The translations under genes and the position numbers were made by a program. A stretch of 64,000 nucleotides of DNA from Aestuariimicrobium kwangyangense DSM 21549 (GTDB lineage: Bacteria; Actinomycetota; Actinomycetes; Propionibacteriales; Propionibacteriaceae): the NCBI RefSeq assembly GCF_000421525.1, contig NZ_ATXE01000002.1, positions 186,001 to 250,000 on the forward strand. Direction: 5' to 3'. This document shows, in pieces, positions 26,689-36,077 of this stretch; position 1 is the stretch's first letter; every line of letters begins with the position of its first letter. The notes beneath the pieces were generated by a model. It was given only the letters and a program-made list of their open reading frames with translations, made no database searches and was not told the origin of the DNA.

Positions 26689-27631
26689 ATCCTTCGGGCT
26701 GGTCACGATCGGGTTGTTCGCCCTCGTCCCCGGCGTTGTGGGCGCGGAGGAACGCCTCGGCCTCACGGGCCAGGGCATCCCCGTCGGGCAGGTCCTCGGG
26801 CTGGGCGGCAAGCCCACGCCTGGGCCGGTGCTGGTGCACCTGGTCGTACTGCTCCTCGAGCGCCTGCACGAGTTGCTGGGCCTCGTCCGACCCCTGCACC
26901 TCGTCGGCCACCTGGGCCTGGGTCTGCTCGGCGGTCACGGCCAGGGCGGTGGTGGGGATGATGTGGCCGGTCGTCTCCGACAGCGCCCTGATCAGGGCGA
27001 TGGTGGCATCGGGGTACTCCGCCTGCGCCAGGTAGTGCGGCACGTGGGCGGTGAGACCCACGACCTTGTGACCCAGTTCGGCCAACCGCAGCTCGAGCAT
27101 GCTGGGGAAGGAGGCGCTCATCTGCACCCGCGGGAACATCGGCACGTTGCCCGGGATCAGCGAGGGGTCGGAGGCGTGGCGGGTGACCGACACGGGACGG
27201 GTGTGGGGGGCAGCCATGGGGATGGCCGACAGCAGCACCACGGTCTGCACGTCGAACTGTTCCACCAGCTGCGCGATCGACCTCGCCAGTCGCTCCCACT
27301 GCAGGTCTGGCTCGGGACCCGACAACAGCAGCCATGGGGCTCCCTGCTCGTCGAGCAGGTGGTGCAGCAGCATGCGTCCGGGCTCGTAGTCGACGAAGTG
27401 GTCGGCGTCGAAGGTGATCGGGGGACGCTGCCCGCGGTAGTCGACCAACTGGTCGAGATCGAACTCCGCCACCCGCTGGTGGGGGAGGGTCGTCAGCACG
27501 TGGTGGTCGAACTGGCCCTGGGCTCGTCCGGCGTCCATGAAGCTCGTGAGGGTGACCACCAGGGTGCGGGCGCGCATGGTGCGCGGATCGACCCGCGGCT
27601 CGATCTGGTACAGGCTTGCTGGGTCCAACAT
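26669..27631 (-). CDS. PAC2 family protein
   Basis: 320 residues. The PAC2 (proteasome assembly chaperone 2-like) fold is indicated by LVVTLTSFMDAGRAQ at the N-terminus, then PWLLLSGPEPDLQW, TVVLLSAIPMAAPHTRP, and VVGLTAHVPHYLAQAEYPDA. The last 80 residues are acidic and Gln-rich and probably flexible. Actinobacterial PAC2 proteins are conserved, but their role is unclear. AAGGA upstream of the ATG is the ribosome site. It is divergent from folD, with 200 nt between the starts and no clear dyad in that gap. Confidence 0.87.
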   Translation of the reverse strand: MLDPASLYQIEPRVDPRTMRARTLVVTLTSFMDAGRAQGQFDHHVLTTLPHQRVAEFDLDQLVDYRGQRPPITFDADHFVDYEPGRMLLHHLLDEQGAPWLLLSGPEPDLQWERLARSIAQLVEQFDVQTVVLLSAIPMAAPHTRPVSVTRHASDPSLIPGNVPMFPRVQMSASFPSMLELRLAELGHKVVGLTAHVPHYLAQAEYPDATIALIRALSETTGHIIPTTALAVTAEQTQAQVADEVQGSDEAQQLVQALEEQYDQVHQHRPRRGLAAQPEDLPDGDALAREAEAFLRAHNAGDEGEQPDRDQPEGWDGPGV

Positions 27632-27831
27632 CGGCGTCCTTCCTCATCAACCACGCCCGCGAGGGGCGGCTTCACATTCACCACGATCGCAGCAGGTCAA
27701 CGCGATGACCCGGGGCGATGTTCCTCGAACCTCGAGTCTATGCGCTCGGCGAACTGTGACCCGGCAGGGTGAGGGCTGGTTGAATGGGCGGGTCACGACC
27801 ACTTGGTCACCCCACTGGCAGGAAGCAACCC

Positions 27832-28692
27832 ATGACTGCTCGACTCCTTCCCGGCGGCCCGGTCGCCGACGCCGTCTTCGCCGATCTGACCCCACGGGTC
27901 GCCGCCCTCGCCGAGGTCGGTGTGGTGCCCGGGCTCGCCACCCTGCTGGTGGGGGACGACTCGGCCAGCGCCGGCTACATCCGCATGAAGATCGAGAAGG
28001 CCGAATCGTTGGGCTTCACCGCACCTCACGTCCACCTGCCGCAGGACGCGACCCAGGCCGATGTGGAGGCGGTCATCGCCGACTTCAACCGGGCCGACGA
28101 CGTCCACGGGATCCTCGTGCAGAACCCGCCGCCTCCCCAGATCGACTTCGATGCCGCCATGGCCCTGATGGATCCCGACAAGGACGTGGACGGACTCCAC
28201 CCGCTCAACATGGGCCGACTGGCCCTGGGCATGCCGGGTCCGGTGCCCTGCACCCCCGCCGGGATCGAGGCCCTGCTCGCCTTCCACGGTGTGGAGATCT
28301 CTGGCAGGCACGTCGTCGTGCTGGGCCGGGGGACCACCCTCGGTCGTCCGCTGGCCATGCTGCTCACCCAGAAGCGGCCCACGGCCAACGCGGCCGTCAC
28401 CTTGGTCCACACCGGGGTGCCCGACTGGTCCCGCTACACCAAGGTCGCCGACGTGGTCATCGCGGCAGCCGGGGTACCGGGGATCCTTCGTCCCGAGCAC
28501 CTGAGCGAAGGGGTCGTGGTGGTCGGTGGCGGGGTGCGCTACGAGGGCCGCAAGCTGCTGCCCGACGTGGACGAGTCCTGCGCCGAGGTTGCGTCCGCCA
28601 TCACCCCGCGGATCGGAGGGGTGGGGCCGACCACCATCGCCATGCTCTTCCGCAATGTCGTCGAGGCGGCCGAGCGCACCGTCAAGGCCTGA
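27832..28692 (+). CDS. folD: Methylenetetrahydrofolate dehydrogenase / cyclohydrolase
   Basis: 286 residues. It interconverts 5,10-methylene- and 10-formyl-tetrahydrofolate with NADP. YIRMKIEKAESLGF holds the catalytic Tyr/Lys; DKDVDGLHPLNMGRL and VVLGRGTTLGRPLAMLL mark the folate and nucleotide sites; PRIGGVGPTTIAML closes the protein. The usual QLPLP element is QNPPPP here, nearer to the QHPVP type seen in some actinobacterial copies. AGGAAG precedes the ATG. With gcvP it belongs to one-carbon metabolism. It overlaps the convergent RDD gene by 11 bp. Confidence 0.95.
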   Translation: MTARLLPGGPVADAVFADLTPRVAALAEVGVVPGLATLLVGDDSASAGYIRMKIEKAESLGFTAPHVHLPQDATQADVEAVIADFNRADDVHGILVQNPPPPQIDFDAAMALMDPDKDVDGLHPLNMGRLALGMPGPVPCTPAGIEALLAFHGVEISGRHVVVLGRGTTLGRPLAMLLTQKRPTANAAVTLVHTGVPDWSRYTKVADVVIAAAGVPGILRPEHLSEGVVVVGGGVRYEGRKLLPDVDESCAEVASAITPRIGGVGPTTIAMLFRNVVEAAERTVKA

Positions 28693-29491
28693 CGGAACCG
28701 AACAGCCGGGTCCGCAGGTCGTCATGGTGTCGCAGGCGCTGGCGGTCGCGGCGGCCACGCTCAGCGATGATCGCCATGATCAGGTCGTCGGCGGTCGACG
28801 GCGGCGGCTGCGGTGAGACCTGGCGGCGCAGGTTGTCGGCCAGCTGGTGCGAGAGCCGTTCCCGCGCGGTGGGTGACAACTGGGTGCGCCGCAGCAGGTA
28901 CTGCCTCGCGGCCAGGGTGACGCGCGGGTCGAGGGGACCGATGTCGGCGCTGAGGGCCCAACGGGCCAACCCCGCCGGCATCGGCATCGGCGTGGGCCAC
29001 TTCAGGGGAACCCGTTCCGAGACGACGACCGTTCCCGACGCCAGGTCGCCGAGGCGCTTGCCGCGCGAGGTCAGCACAGCGGACAGGACGGCCGGCACCC
29101 CGGCGGTCATCCACAGTTCCACGTATCCGATCAGGGCCCGACCGATGGCCTGTCGGGCGCGGATCGTGCCGTGGTCGTCACGCACCACCCGGAGACCCAG
29201 GGCGTACTTGCCCAGGGACTTGCCCCGGGTCAGGGTCTCGACGGTGGCCGGCACGACCACCATCACGCCGACGAGGATGACGATCACAGCCGCGATGCGC
29301 AGGGAGGAATCGGTGAGCTGGTGGCGCCCCACCGAGAACAGCCAGAAGATCAGCACGGCCAACAGCGCGACCTGCACGAGCACGTCGATCAACTGGGCGA
29401 GGATCCGCGCGCCGAGGTTCGCGGCGCGGATCTCGAGCTCGACGGCATCCCCGGTGACCGGGCCCGTGGGGACGAACACCTCGGTTGCCAT
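28682..29491 (-). CDS. RDD family membrane protein
   Basis: 269 residues. The RDD-domain opening RAANLGARILAQLIDVLVQ is near residue 21, followed by two membrane segments, then GKSLGKYALGLRVV and a further helix. The C-terminal ~110 residues are polar and Arg-rich. In mycobacteria the RDD, SpoIIM-like, DUF58 and MoxR genes are neighbours (Rv3692-Rv3695), and the same set is found here. A TAGGGT -10 lies 6 nt before the ATG. Confidence 0.88.
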   Translation of the reverse strand: MATEVFVPTGPVTGDAVELEIRAANLGARILAQLIDVLVQVALLAVLIFWLFSVGRHQLTDSSLRIAAVIVILVGVMVVVPATVETLTRGKSLGKYALGLRVVRDDHGTIRARQAIGRALIGYVELWMTAGVPAVLSAVLTSRGKRLGDLASGTVVVSERVPLKWPTPMPMPAGLARWALSADIGPLDPRVTLAARQYLLRRTQLSPTARERLSHQLADNLRRQVSPQPPPSTADDLIMAIIAERGRRDRQRLRHHDDLRTRLFGSVRP

Positions 29492-29497
29492 GGCACG

Positions 29498-29518
29498 ACC
29501 CTACTGGCTGGATAGTCT
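29498..29518. promoter_or_regulatory. Back-to-back leaderless promoters for the RDD and SpoIIM genes
   Basis: Minus strand: TAGGGT (29503 to 29498), 6 nt, ATG at 29491. Plus strand: TAGTCT (29513-29518), 6 nt, GTG at 29525. The whole intergenic space is 33 nt, so each promoter's -35 region falls at or inside the start of the other gene. Confidence 0.6.
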
Positions 29519-29524
29519 CACCCC

Positions 29525-30520
29525 GTGGACCTCGACGCCTACATCGATGCGCACTCCGAGCAGTGGCGTGAACTCGAGCAATTGGTGAAGAGGTCACGCC
29601 TGTCGCCCGACGAGGTCGACCGCCTGGTCGACCTCTACGAGCGGGTCGGCACCCACCTCTCGGTGATCCGCTCCGGCAGCCCCGACCCACAGCTCGTGAT
29701 GGGGCTGTCGAACCTGTTGGCCCGTGCCCGTCGGCGCGCCGGAGCCGGGCGCGCGTTCGTCTGGGGCGACCTTCTGCGCTTCTTCACCCGGTCGTTTCCC
29801 GCCTCGCTGTACCTGATGCGTCGCTGGTGGATCCTGACGGGGCTCGCGTGGATCGGGTTGGCGTTCGTCCTCGGCGGCTACCTGGTGGCCCATCCCGAGC
29901 TGATGGTCCGGCTGGGCACCCCCGCCGAACTGCAACGACTCGTCGACCACGACTTCGAGGACTACTACTCCTCTGATCCCGCCCGCAGCTTCGCCCTGCG
30001 GTTGGTGCTCAACAATGCGTGGGTGGCCGCCCAGTGCATCGCCTACGGGGTGCTGGGCTTCCCGACCCTGTCAGTGCTGCTGTCGAACTGTTACAACGTC
30101 GCGTTCACCGGTGCGGTGATGGTCAACCACCAGCGCGCCGGTCTCTTCTTCGGTCTGATCCTGCCCCACGGGCTGTTGGAACTGACCGGCATCTTCGTGG
30201 CCGGTGGGGTGGGACTTCGACTGTTCTGGTCATGGGTGGCACCCGGTGCCAGGACCCGGATGTCGTCCATGGCCCATGTGGGGCGGCAGAGCCTCGGGGT
30301 GGTGCTGGGACTGGTCGTGCTGTTCGCGGTGAGCGCGGTGCTCGAGGCGTTCATCACGCCCAGCCCGCTGCCGAGCTTCGCGCGCGTGGCGATCGGGGCA
30401 GTGGTGTGGCTCGCCTTCCTGTACTACGCCCTGGTGGTGGGACGAGCTGCCGCCGCGACCGGCGCCACGGGTGACCTCGATGCCGAGGACCGCGGCGAGG
30501 AACTGATCAGCGTCGACTGA
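29525..30520 (+). CDS. Stage II sporulation protein M-like membrane protein
   Basis: 331 residues. An N-terminal soluble part (WRELEQLVKRSRLSPDEVDR and LYERVGTHLSVIRS) is followed by six membrane helices. NCYNVAFTGAVMVNHQRAG and LILPHGLLELTGIFVAGGVG carry the SpoIIM/DUF95 pattern. Non-sporulating actinobacteria keep this gene next to RDD and MoxR genes, so a membrane-assembly role rather than sporulation is likely; this is inference. The GTG start is set by the leaderless promoter. Confidence 0.88.
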   Translation: MDLDAYIDAHSEQWRELEQLVKRSRLSPDEVDRLVDLYERVGTHLSVIRSGSPDPQLVMGLSNLLARARRRAGAGRAFVWGDLLRFFTRSFPASLYLMRRWWILTGLAWIGLAFVLGGYLVAHPELMVRLGTPAELQRLVDHDFEDYYSSDPARSFALRLVLNNAWVAAQCIAYGVLGFPTLSVLLSNCYNVAFTGAVMVNHQRAGLFFGLILPHGLLELTGIFVAGGVGLRLFWSWVAPGARTRMSSMAHVGRQSLGVVLGLVVLFAVSAVLEAFITPSPLPSFARVAIGAVVWLAFLYYALVVGRAAAATGATGDLDAEDRGEELISVD

Positions 30521-30532
30521 GCCCGGCTGGTC

Positions 30533-31825
30533 TCAGAGCAGTCCGCGCGACTTGAGGGCGAGGTAGTGGTCGGCGAGCACCACCGGCAGCCGCGCGGGAG
30601 GCTCGTCCAGCACGGTCACCCCCAGTTGCTGCAGCCCGAGCGCCACCCGCTGCCTGCGGGCGAGGGTGTCCTCGGCTGCTGCCGCCCGGTACACCTCGCG
30701 GGCGTCGTCGCGGTGGTCACGCAGCGCCACCAGTTCGTCGTCCGACACCGAGGCGACCAGCACCCGGTGCTGCCTGGCCAGCACCTCGAGGGTCGGTGCC
30801 AGTGACTCCTCCACCGCCGCCGGCTCCAGCGGGGTCAGCAGCACCACCAGCGAGAAGCGGCGTCCGGCGGCGGAGACAGCCGCCGCCAGTCTGGTCCAGT
30901 CGGCTTCGACCAGGGAGGGCTCCACCTGGCTCATCGCATGGGTGATCCGGGGCAACGCGTCGCCGCGTTGCACTCCCTTCACGGCGGCGAGTACCTCGCG
31001 GTCGCCGGCCAGCAGGTCGACCCGGTCACCCGCCCTGACGGCGAGCGCCGACAACAATTGCACCGCGTCCATGGCGGTGTCGAGGCGGGGCACGGACCCG
31101 ACCCTGCCTGCGGACACCCTGGAGGTGTCGAGCACGATCATGATCCGGCGGTCACGTTCGGGACGCCACGTGCGCACCACCACGTCCTGCCGGCGCGCGG
31201 TGGCACGCCAGTCGATGGAGCGGACGTCGTCGCCGTCGACCCAGTCGCGCAGCGAGTCGAACTCGGTGCCCTGGCCGCGGGTCCGCGTCAGCGCACGTCC
31301 GTCGAGTTGCTGCAGGCGGGCCAGCCGGCTGGGCAGGTGCTTGCGGCTGGGGAAGGCGGGCAGCGCCCGTAGGGTGCCGGGGGAGTCGAAGCCGAGTTGG
31401 CGCCCGGCGAATCCCAGGGGACCCCACACCCTGATCGTCACCCGGCGGCAGACGAGGTCGCCCCGGCGGGTCGGCAGCAGTGGGGTGGTCAGTCGGGTGC
31501 GCTCCCCGCCGGGCAGTGCGAACCGGTGCCGGTTCGGCGAGGCCCCGGCGGAGGGCTGCCAGGCGTCCCGCAGCATTCCCCGTCGCCGTCGTCGTCCGGT
31601 GTTGGTGACCAGCAGGCTGGTCTCGGTGGGTTCGTCCACCCGCACCGGTGCGGACGGTTCCCGCTCGATCGTGATCGCTCGCGGGCTCGGTGCCAGCAGC
31701 AGGTCGACCAGGACCACCAGCAGCACCGCCGCCGTCCACCACACTGCGGTGGTCCAGGAGGGCCACACGACGCAGGCAGCGACGCCGACCAGCATGGCCA
31801 GCACCGGTCGTCCGGTGATCACCAC
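30533..31825 (-). CDS. DUF58 family protein
   Basis: 430 residues. Two N-terminal membrane segments (about 8-45) are followed by a beta domain, then the DUF58 hallmark GTEFDSLRDWVDGDDVRSIDW and a von Willebrand A-like domain with RIMIVLDTSR (a partial MIDAS). DUF58 proteins are partners of MoxR ATPases. The start is taken as the GTG at 31825, 2 nt after the MoxR stop; a tandem GTG follows it. Confidence 0.87.
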   Translation of the reverse strand: MVITGRPVLAMLVGVAACVVWPSWTTAVWWTAAVLLVVLVDLLLAPSPRAITIEREPSAPVRVDEPTETSLLVTNTGRRRRRGMLRDAWQPSAGASPNRHRFALPGGERTRLTTPLLPTRRGDLVCRRVTIRVWGPLGFAGRQLGFDSPGTLRALPAFPSRKHLPSRLARLQQLDGRALTRTRGQGTEFDSLRDWVDGDDVRSIDWRATARRQDVVVRTWRPERDRRIMIVLDTSRVSAGRVGSVPRLDTAMDAVQLLSALAVRAGDRVDLLAGDREVLAAVKGVQRGDALPRITHAMSQVEPSLVEADWTRLAAAVSAAGRRFSLVVLLTPLEPAAVEESLAPTLEVLARQHRVLVASVSDDELVALRDHRDDAREVYRAAAAEDTLARRQRVALGLQQLGVTVLDEPPARLPVVLADHYLALKSRGLL

Positions 31826-31827
31826 GG

Positions 31828-32820
31828 TCAGCGGGGCACGACGACGGAGTCGACGGCACTGGCGAGCACCGCACCCACGCGCACGCCCTCCAGGTCGGCC
31901 TCGGGACGAAGGGTGAGTCGGTGCGCGATGGTGCTGGGCGCCATGACCTTGACGTCGTCGGGGGTGACGAAGTCGCGTCCGTTCAGCCAGGCCCACGCGC
32001 GAGCGGTCGACATCAGCGCCGTGGCAGCCCGCGGTGACATGCCCAGCGCCAGGCTGGGGGAGTGCCGGGTGGCGCGGGCGATGTCGACGATGTAGGCGAC
32101 CACCTGCGGGTGCACCTGAACCCGGCGGACGGCCGCCATGCCGGCCTGCAGGTCTTCGGCGGTCGCGACGGCTCGCAGCCCGGCGGCCTGCAGGTCGGAG
32201 GGGTCGAACCCTGCCGCATGGCGGGAGACGATCTCGATCTCGGCGTCGCGCGGGGGCGCGGGCAACTCCACCTTGAGCAGGAAGCGGTCGAGTTGTGCCT
32301 CGGGGAGCGGGTAGGTGCCCTCGTACTCGATCGGGTTCTGGGTCGCCGCCACCAGGAACGGATTGGGCAGGTCACGGGGTTGGCCGTCGATGGTCACGGT
32401 GCGCTCAGCCATGGCCTCGAGCAGCGAGGCCTGGGTCTTGGGTGGGGTGCGGTTGACCTCGTCGGCCAGCAGCAGGTTGGTGAACACGGGTCCGGGACGG
32501 AAGCTGAAATCAGAGGTGGAGGCGTTGAAGACGAGCGAGCCGGTGACATCGCCGGGCATCAGGTCAGGGGTGAACTGCACCCGCTTGTGCTCGACCGACA
32601 GGGCTTGTGAGAGCGCGCGCACCAGCAACGTCTTGGCCGTTCCGGGTGCCCCTTCGAGCAGCACGTGGCCGCGGGTCAGCAGCGCCATCAGCAGTCCGGT
32701 GACCGCTTCGTCCTGCCCCACCACCACCTTCGCCACTTCTGAGCGGACGCGCCTCAAGGCGTCGCGGGCCTCGTGGTCGCCGCGGGTGGCGGGCGGGGCC
32801 GACGCGTGGAGCTGGGTCAT
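31828..32820 (-). CDS. MoxR family AAA+ ATPase
   Basis: 330 residues. Walker A GAPGTAKT at 57-64, Walker B LLLADE at 116-121, sensor region PFLVAATQNPIEYEGTYPLP, and a C-terminal helical lid. MoxR ATPases act as chaperone-like activators working with VWA-domain proteins; here the DUF58 protein encoded next is the likely partner. It overlaps the upstream DUF4350 gene by 4 bp. Confidence 0.94.
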   Translation of the reverse strand: MTQLHASAPPATRGDHEARDALRRVRSEVAKVVVGQDEAVTGLLMALLTRGHVLLEGAPGTAKTLLVRALSQALSVEHKRVQFTPDLMPGDVTGSLVFNASTSDFSFRPGPVFTNLLLADEVNRTPPKTQASLLEAMAERTVTIDGQPRDLPNPFLVAATQNPIEYEGTYPLPEAQLDRFLLKVELPAPPRDAEIEIVSRHAAGFDPSDLQAAGLRAVATAEDLQAGMAAVRRVQVHPQVVAYIVDIARATRHSPSLALGMSPRAATALMSTARAWAWLNGRDFVTPDDVKVMAPSTIAHRLTLRPEADLEGVRVGAVLASAVDSVVVPR

Positions 32821-34031
32821 GGGTGTCGTACCTCTTCTTCCAGTTGGGCCAGGGTCTGCGCTCGCAGCACCATGGTCTGGTCATCGTGCACATCGCCAGC
32901 GTCGTTGAGCACACGCTGCACCTCGCGGGGGTCTCGTCCGGTGGCCAGGGCGACGGCGCGGGCCACGGTCTCGTCGGGAGCGTCCCGGGGCAGCGCCAAT
33001 GCTTGCCGCAGACGTTGGCGGGTACCCCGTTGCAGTGACGACACGGCTCGGTCGCGGGCGCCGGCCCGATGGTAGAGGTGACCGCGGTTCAGCGTCGTCT
33101 CGATCGCCTTGACCACGACCGGCATCCGTTCGGAGACCAGGGGTCCGAACCGGCGCACTTGCCACACCAGGGCGAGCACCAGGGTCCAGGTGACCAGTCG
33201 CTGCACGGCATCCCACCAGGGTGGGAGCACCGAGGCCAGCCCGGTGCTGGCAGGTTTCGCGGGGTCGTCGGACTCGACCCCGGTGGAGAACCAGACCAGC
33301 TGCTGGTTGTTGCCCAGCAGGGTGAGGGCCAAGGCCGCGTTGTCGGCGACAAGGACCTGCTCGTTGGTGAACATCGACTCGTCGGAGAAGGCCAGTACTT
33401 CGGGGTTCCCCTGGGCATGGACGAGCAGGTGGCTGCGCCCCGCACCGGCGTCGACCGGGAAGCAGCCCTGCACCCCCGGCGTGGGCTCCGACGGGAGGGT
33501 GTAGACGGTCGTCCACCCCGTCTGGCCACTGGCAGCCCCCACCGTCACCGCCTGCCCGATCGCCGGGTCGGCGCAGTCGGCGGCCGACGTGGTCAGGGTG
33601 GGCAGACCGATCGAGCCGACCCCGGTCACGCCGAACGCGCGCAGCACCTCGGTCGACTGTCCCAGCATGACCACCCGCTGGTAGCGACCCTGCACCTCCG
33701 CTGCCCGTCGGCTGGTCTCGGGGGTCATGTAGCCCGACCGGTTGGTGAGCACGAGGGTGGTCGGCTGCTGGGGCTCGAGCGCACCCAACTGGGCACCGGT
33801 GCGAACCACCGTCACCTCGACACCGTGGTGCTGCAGCACCTTGCTCAGGGCCTGCATGCCTTCCCGGCTCTGGCTCTCGGGGTCGTTGGGCCCCCACGAC
33901 GGTGCCGGCCACAACAGGACGGTGGCAACGGTGGCGGCCGCCGCCAGGGCGATCAACCAGAAGGCCAGTGACCCACCGTGGCGACGCAGGAAGCCGGCGT
34001 GCGCTGTCGCCCGCCCGGAGGCGGCACTCAT
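32817..34031 (-). CDS. DUF4350 domain membrane protein
   Basis: 404 residues. A membrane helix at 22-45, then PAPSWGPNDPESQSREGMQA, the DUF4350 opening that recalls a GATase-like/ThuA-like fold. A second helix near residue 265 and a cytosolic helical C-terminus follow. The function is unknown; it is found almost only in MoxR operons. Its start overlaps the DUF4129 stop by 4 bp. Confidence 0.85.
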   Translation of the reverse strand: MSAASGRATAHAGFLRRHGGSLAFWLIALAAAATVATVLLWPAPSWGPNDPESQSREGMQALSKVLQHHGVEVTVVRTGAQLGALEPQQPTTLVLTNRSGYMTPETSRRAAEVQGRYQRVVMLGQSTEVLRAFGVTGVGSIGLPTLTTSAADCADPAIGQAVTVGAASGQTGWTTVYTLPSEPTPGVQGCFPVDAGAGRSHLLVHAQGNPEVLAFSDESMFTNEQVLVADNAALALTLLGNNQQLVWFSTGVESDDPAKPASTGLASVLPPWWDAVQRLVTWTLVLALVWQVRRFGPLVSERMPVVVKAIETTLNRGHLYHRAGARDRAVSSLQRGTRQRLRQALALPRDAPDETVARAVALATGRDPREVQRVLNDAGDVHDDQTMVLRAQTLAQLEEEVRHP

Positions 34032-34705
34032 GGGGCGACCCCCGTGGTGGCAGCGAGGTCTGCGGCGGTGTGGTGCTGGGGACGGGCCGAACCCAGGCCC
34101 TCGTCCAGCGCCTGCACCGAGCCGACGTCGGCCGGGGTGATGGTGGAGGCCAGCCCTTCCCGGTGGCGGTAGGCCGCTTGGTCGAAGAGGTCTGCGGCAC
34201 GATGGACACCCTGGCCATGGGCGGGGAACACACGGGCGACTGCGGCAGCCACCTCTTGCGCGGTGTCACCCGGACGACGCCCGAGCACCGTGCGCCTGAC
34301 CATGTCGGCGACGATGGCGCGGAAGGCGTGGATCAGTGCTTGGTCGACCTCGCCTCGTGCCAGGAACTCAGCTGCCAGGCGTCGGTAGTCGTCGGCGGAG
34401 AGCGTGGAGTCGACCAATGCGCTCGATGCCGCCGTGGCCCGCCGACGCCGGGCTTCGGGACGCGCCCGCCAGACCAGCACCACCACCAGTGCCAGCACCG
34501 CGACGACCAGCAACGCCACGACCACGCTGACGCCTTGAGTGTCGGGGCTCGGCAGGGACTGGTCGAGCAGGCGCCGCAACAGATCGTTCAGCCATCGCTC
34601 CAGCCACGAGATGGGGCGCTCGTACCCGCGGTGGGCCAGTTCCTCGGCGAGCCAGCGCCGAGCCTCGTCGGGCGAGGGACGTACGGGTGCCTGCAGGGGG
34701 AGCAT
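34028..34705 (-). CDS. DUF4129 domain membrane protein
   Basis: 225 residues. An amphipathic N-terminus (SPDEARRWLAEELAHRGY) and one helix near 65-85 precede the DUF4129 region DDYRRLAAEFLARGEVDQAL, then RRPGDTAQEVAAAVARVFP. DUF4129 domains occur with transglutaminase-like or MoxR-linked proteins. It is the second gene of the MoxR operon, 6 nt after the upstream membrane-protein gene. Confidence 0.85.
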   Translation of the reverse strand: MLPLQAPVRPSPDEARRWLAEELAHRGYERPISWLERWLNDLLRRLLDQSLPSPDTQGVSVVVALLVVAVLALVVVLVWRARPEARRRRATAASSALVDSTLSADDYRRLAAEFLARGEVDQALIHAFRAIVADMVRRTVLGRRPGDTAQEVAAAVARVFPAHGQGVHRAADLFDQAAYRHREGLASTITPADVGSVQALDEGLGSARPQHHTAADLAATTGVAP

Positions 34706-34711
34706 CGGGGC

Positions 34712-36013
34712 TCAGCGGCCGCTGACGTCGTCGAGTTGGCTCAACAGGGTGACGTCGTAGCCCTCCCGGCGGATCTTGAGGTCGAGGGTGATCAGCGCCA
34801 CCAGCGCGGCCACGACGGGCGCGCTCACGATCGAGGGAATCGCGTTGGCGGCGACCTGGGCCACCCCGTAGACCCCGAGGTTGGCGTCGCCGGAGGAGGC
34901 CGAGCCGACGCCTTCGAGCCCCAGACCGAGGACGAGTTGCAGGGGGAAGGAGATCATGCCGGTGACCATCGAGAGCACCACCTGCACGAGGAAGAGGGCA
35001 CCGAACACCCGCCAGAAGTAGCCCTGGGTGAGTTCCCAGGACTGCTTGACGGCGGCACCCGGGGAACGGGACGACCAGACGGTCTCGGTTCCGGCGGCGA
35101 CCGTCCTGACACTCACGAAGATGGTGCCCACCAGCGCCAGCAGCAGGACCACGATGCCGGCCATCACCATGATCGCCACGGTGCCACTGTCGGGGGTGGT
35201 CGATCGGACGAAGCCGACGACGATCGCTGCCACCGCACCCCCGGCGAGGAGGGCCGGCAGGCTGGCCAAAAGGAAGACCAGCAGACTGGTGCCGAAGTAG
35301 GGCAGGACTCGGCCCTTCACGGCCGCCCACACCTGCGAGATGCCGGGCTTGCGGCCCAGGACGGCCTCGCGGGTGGCATGGATGACCATCGGTCCGACCA
35401 AGGCGGTACCGATGGCCATGGGCACGGCGCTGACCATGGATCCCACGACGAGTCCGATGGACTCGGCGACGTCGCGGCCCAGTGCGGACGAGGTGGCGAC
35501 CGCCTGCTGGATGCCCAGGGTGACCGGAACGGCGACCAGCAGGGCGACCACCTGCATCAGCAGGCTGACCAGGATGGTCGCCTTGGGGTTGTGCCTGATC
35601 ACCGCGACGGGGCCGGTGAAGAAGTCACTGAACTCCAGCGGCTTCAGGGCCAGGATGCCCGGCTTCACCACGTTCCACAGCCCCCGACCCCCGTAGGTCG
35701 GTTGGCCGTAGGTGGGTTGCCCGTAGGGCTGTTGCCCATACGCCGGTTGCCCGTACGCGGGTTGCCCGTACTGCGGCTGCACCGGAGGGGCCTGGCCCCA
35801 CGTCGGCTGCCCGTATCCCGAATTCCCGTAGCCCGATTGCCCGTACTGCGGCTGGACCGAGGGGGCCTGGCCCCACGTCGGCTGCCCGGCCGAGGGCTGA
35901 CCTGCGGGAGGCTGACCGGCCGAGGGCTGGGAACGGCCTGACCAGGCCTGGTTCCACGGATCCTCCGAACCTGGTGCCCGACCCCAGCCGGGGTCCTGAC
36001 CGTACTGCGACAC
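34712..36013 (-). CDS. Multipass membrane protein with PYGQ-repeat N-terminus
   Basis: 433 residues. The first ~105 residues are a low-complexity Gly/Gln/Pro/Tyr tail with repeated YGQP units. The rest has about six membrane helices, with PGILALKPLEFSDFFTGPVA at the junction, a pattern resembling the glycerophosphoryl diester phosphodiesterase membrane domain and similar actinobacterial proteins. No catalytic phosphodiesterase residues are seen. The GTG start has GAGGAGG upstream. It heads the MoxR operon. Confidence 0.8.
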   Translation of the reverse strand: MSQYGQDPGWGRAPGSEDPWNQAWSGRSQPSAGQPPAGQPSAGQPTWGQAPSVQPQYGQSGYGNSGYGQPTWGQAPPVQPQYGQPAYGQPAYGQQPYGQPTYGQPTYGGRGLWNVVKPGILALKPLEFSDFFTGPVAVIRHNPKATILVSLLMQVVALLVAVPVTLGIQQAVATSSALGRDVAESIGLVVGSMVSAVPMAIGTALVGPMVIHATREAVLGRKPGISQVWAAVKGRVLPYFGTSLLVFLLASLPALLAGGAVAAIVVGFVRSTTPDSGTVAIMVMAGIVVLLLALVGTIFVSVRTVAAGTETVWSSRSPGAAVKQSWELTQGYFWRVFGALFLVQVVLSMVTGMISFPLQLVLGLGLEGVGSASSGDANLGVYGVAQVAANAIPSIVSAPVVAALVALITLDLKIRREGYDVTLLSQLDDVSGR

Positions 36014-36077
36014 CGATCCTCCTCGAAGCGATCACGACCGCGGCGGACGTGATGCTTGACGCTACCAATGGCAGCGG

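Noticed and set aside
35680-35960. Repeats of about 15-40 bp that might be a CRISPR-like array
   Set aside because: They lie in frame within the N-terminus of the membrane protein at 34712-36013 and encode YGQP units; there are no unique spacers of constant length.
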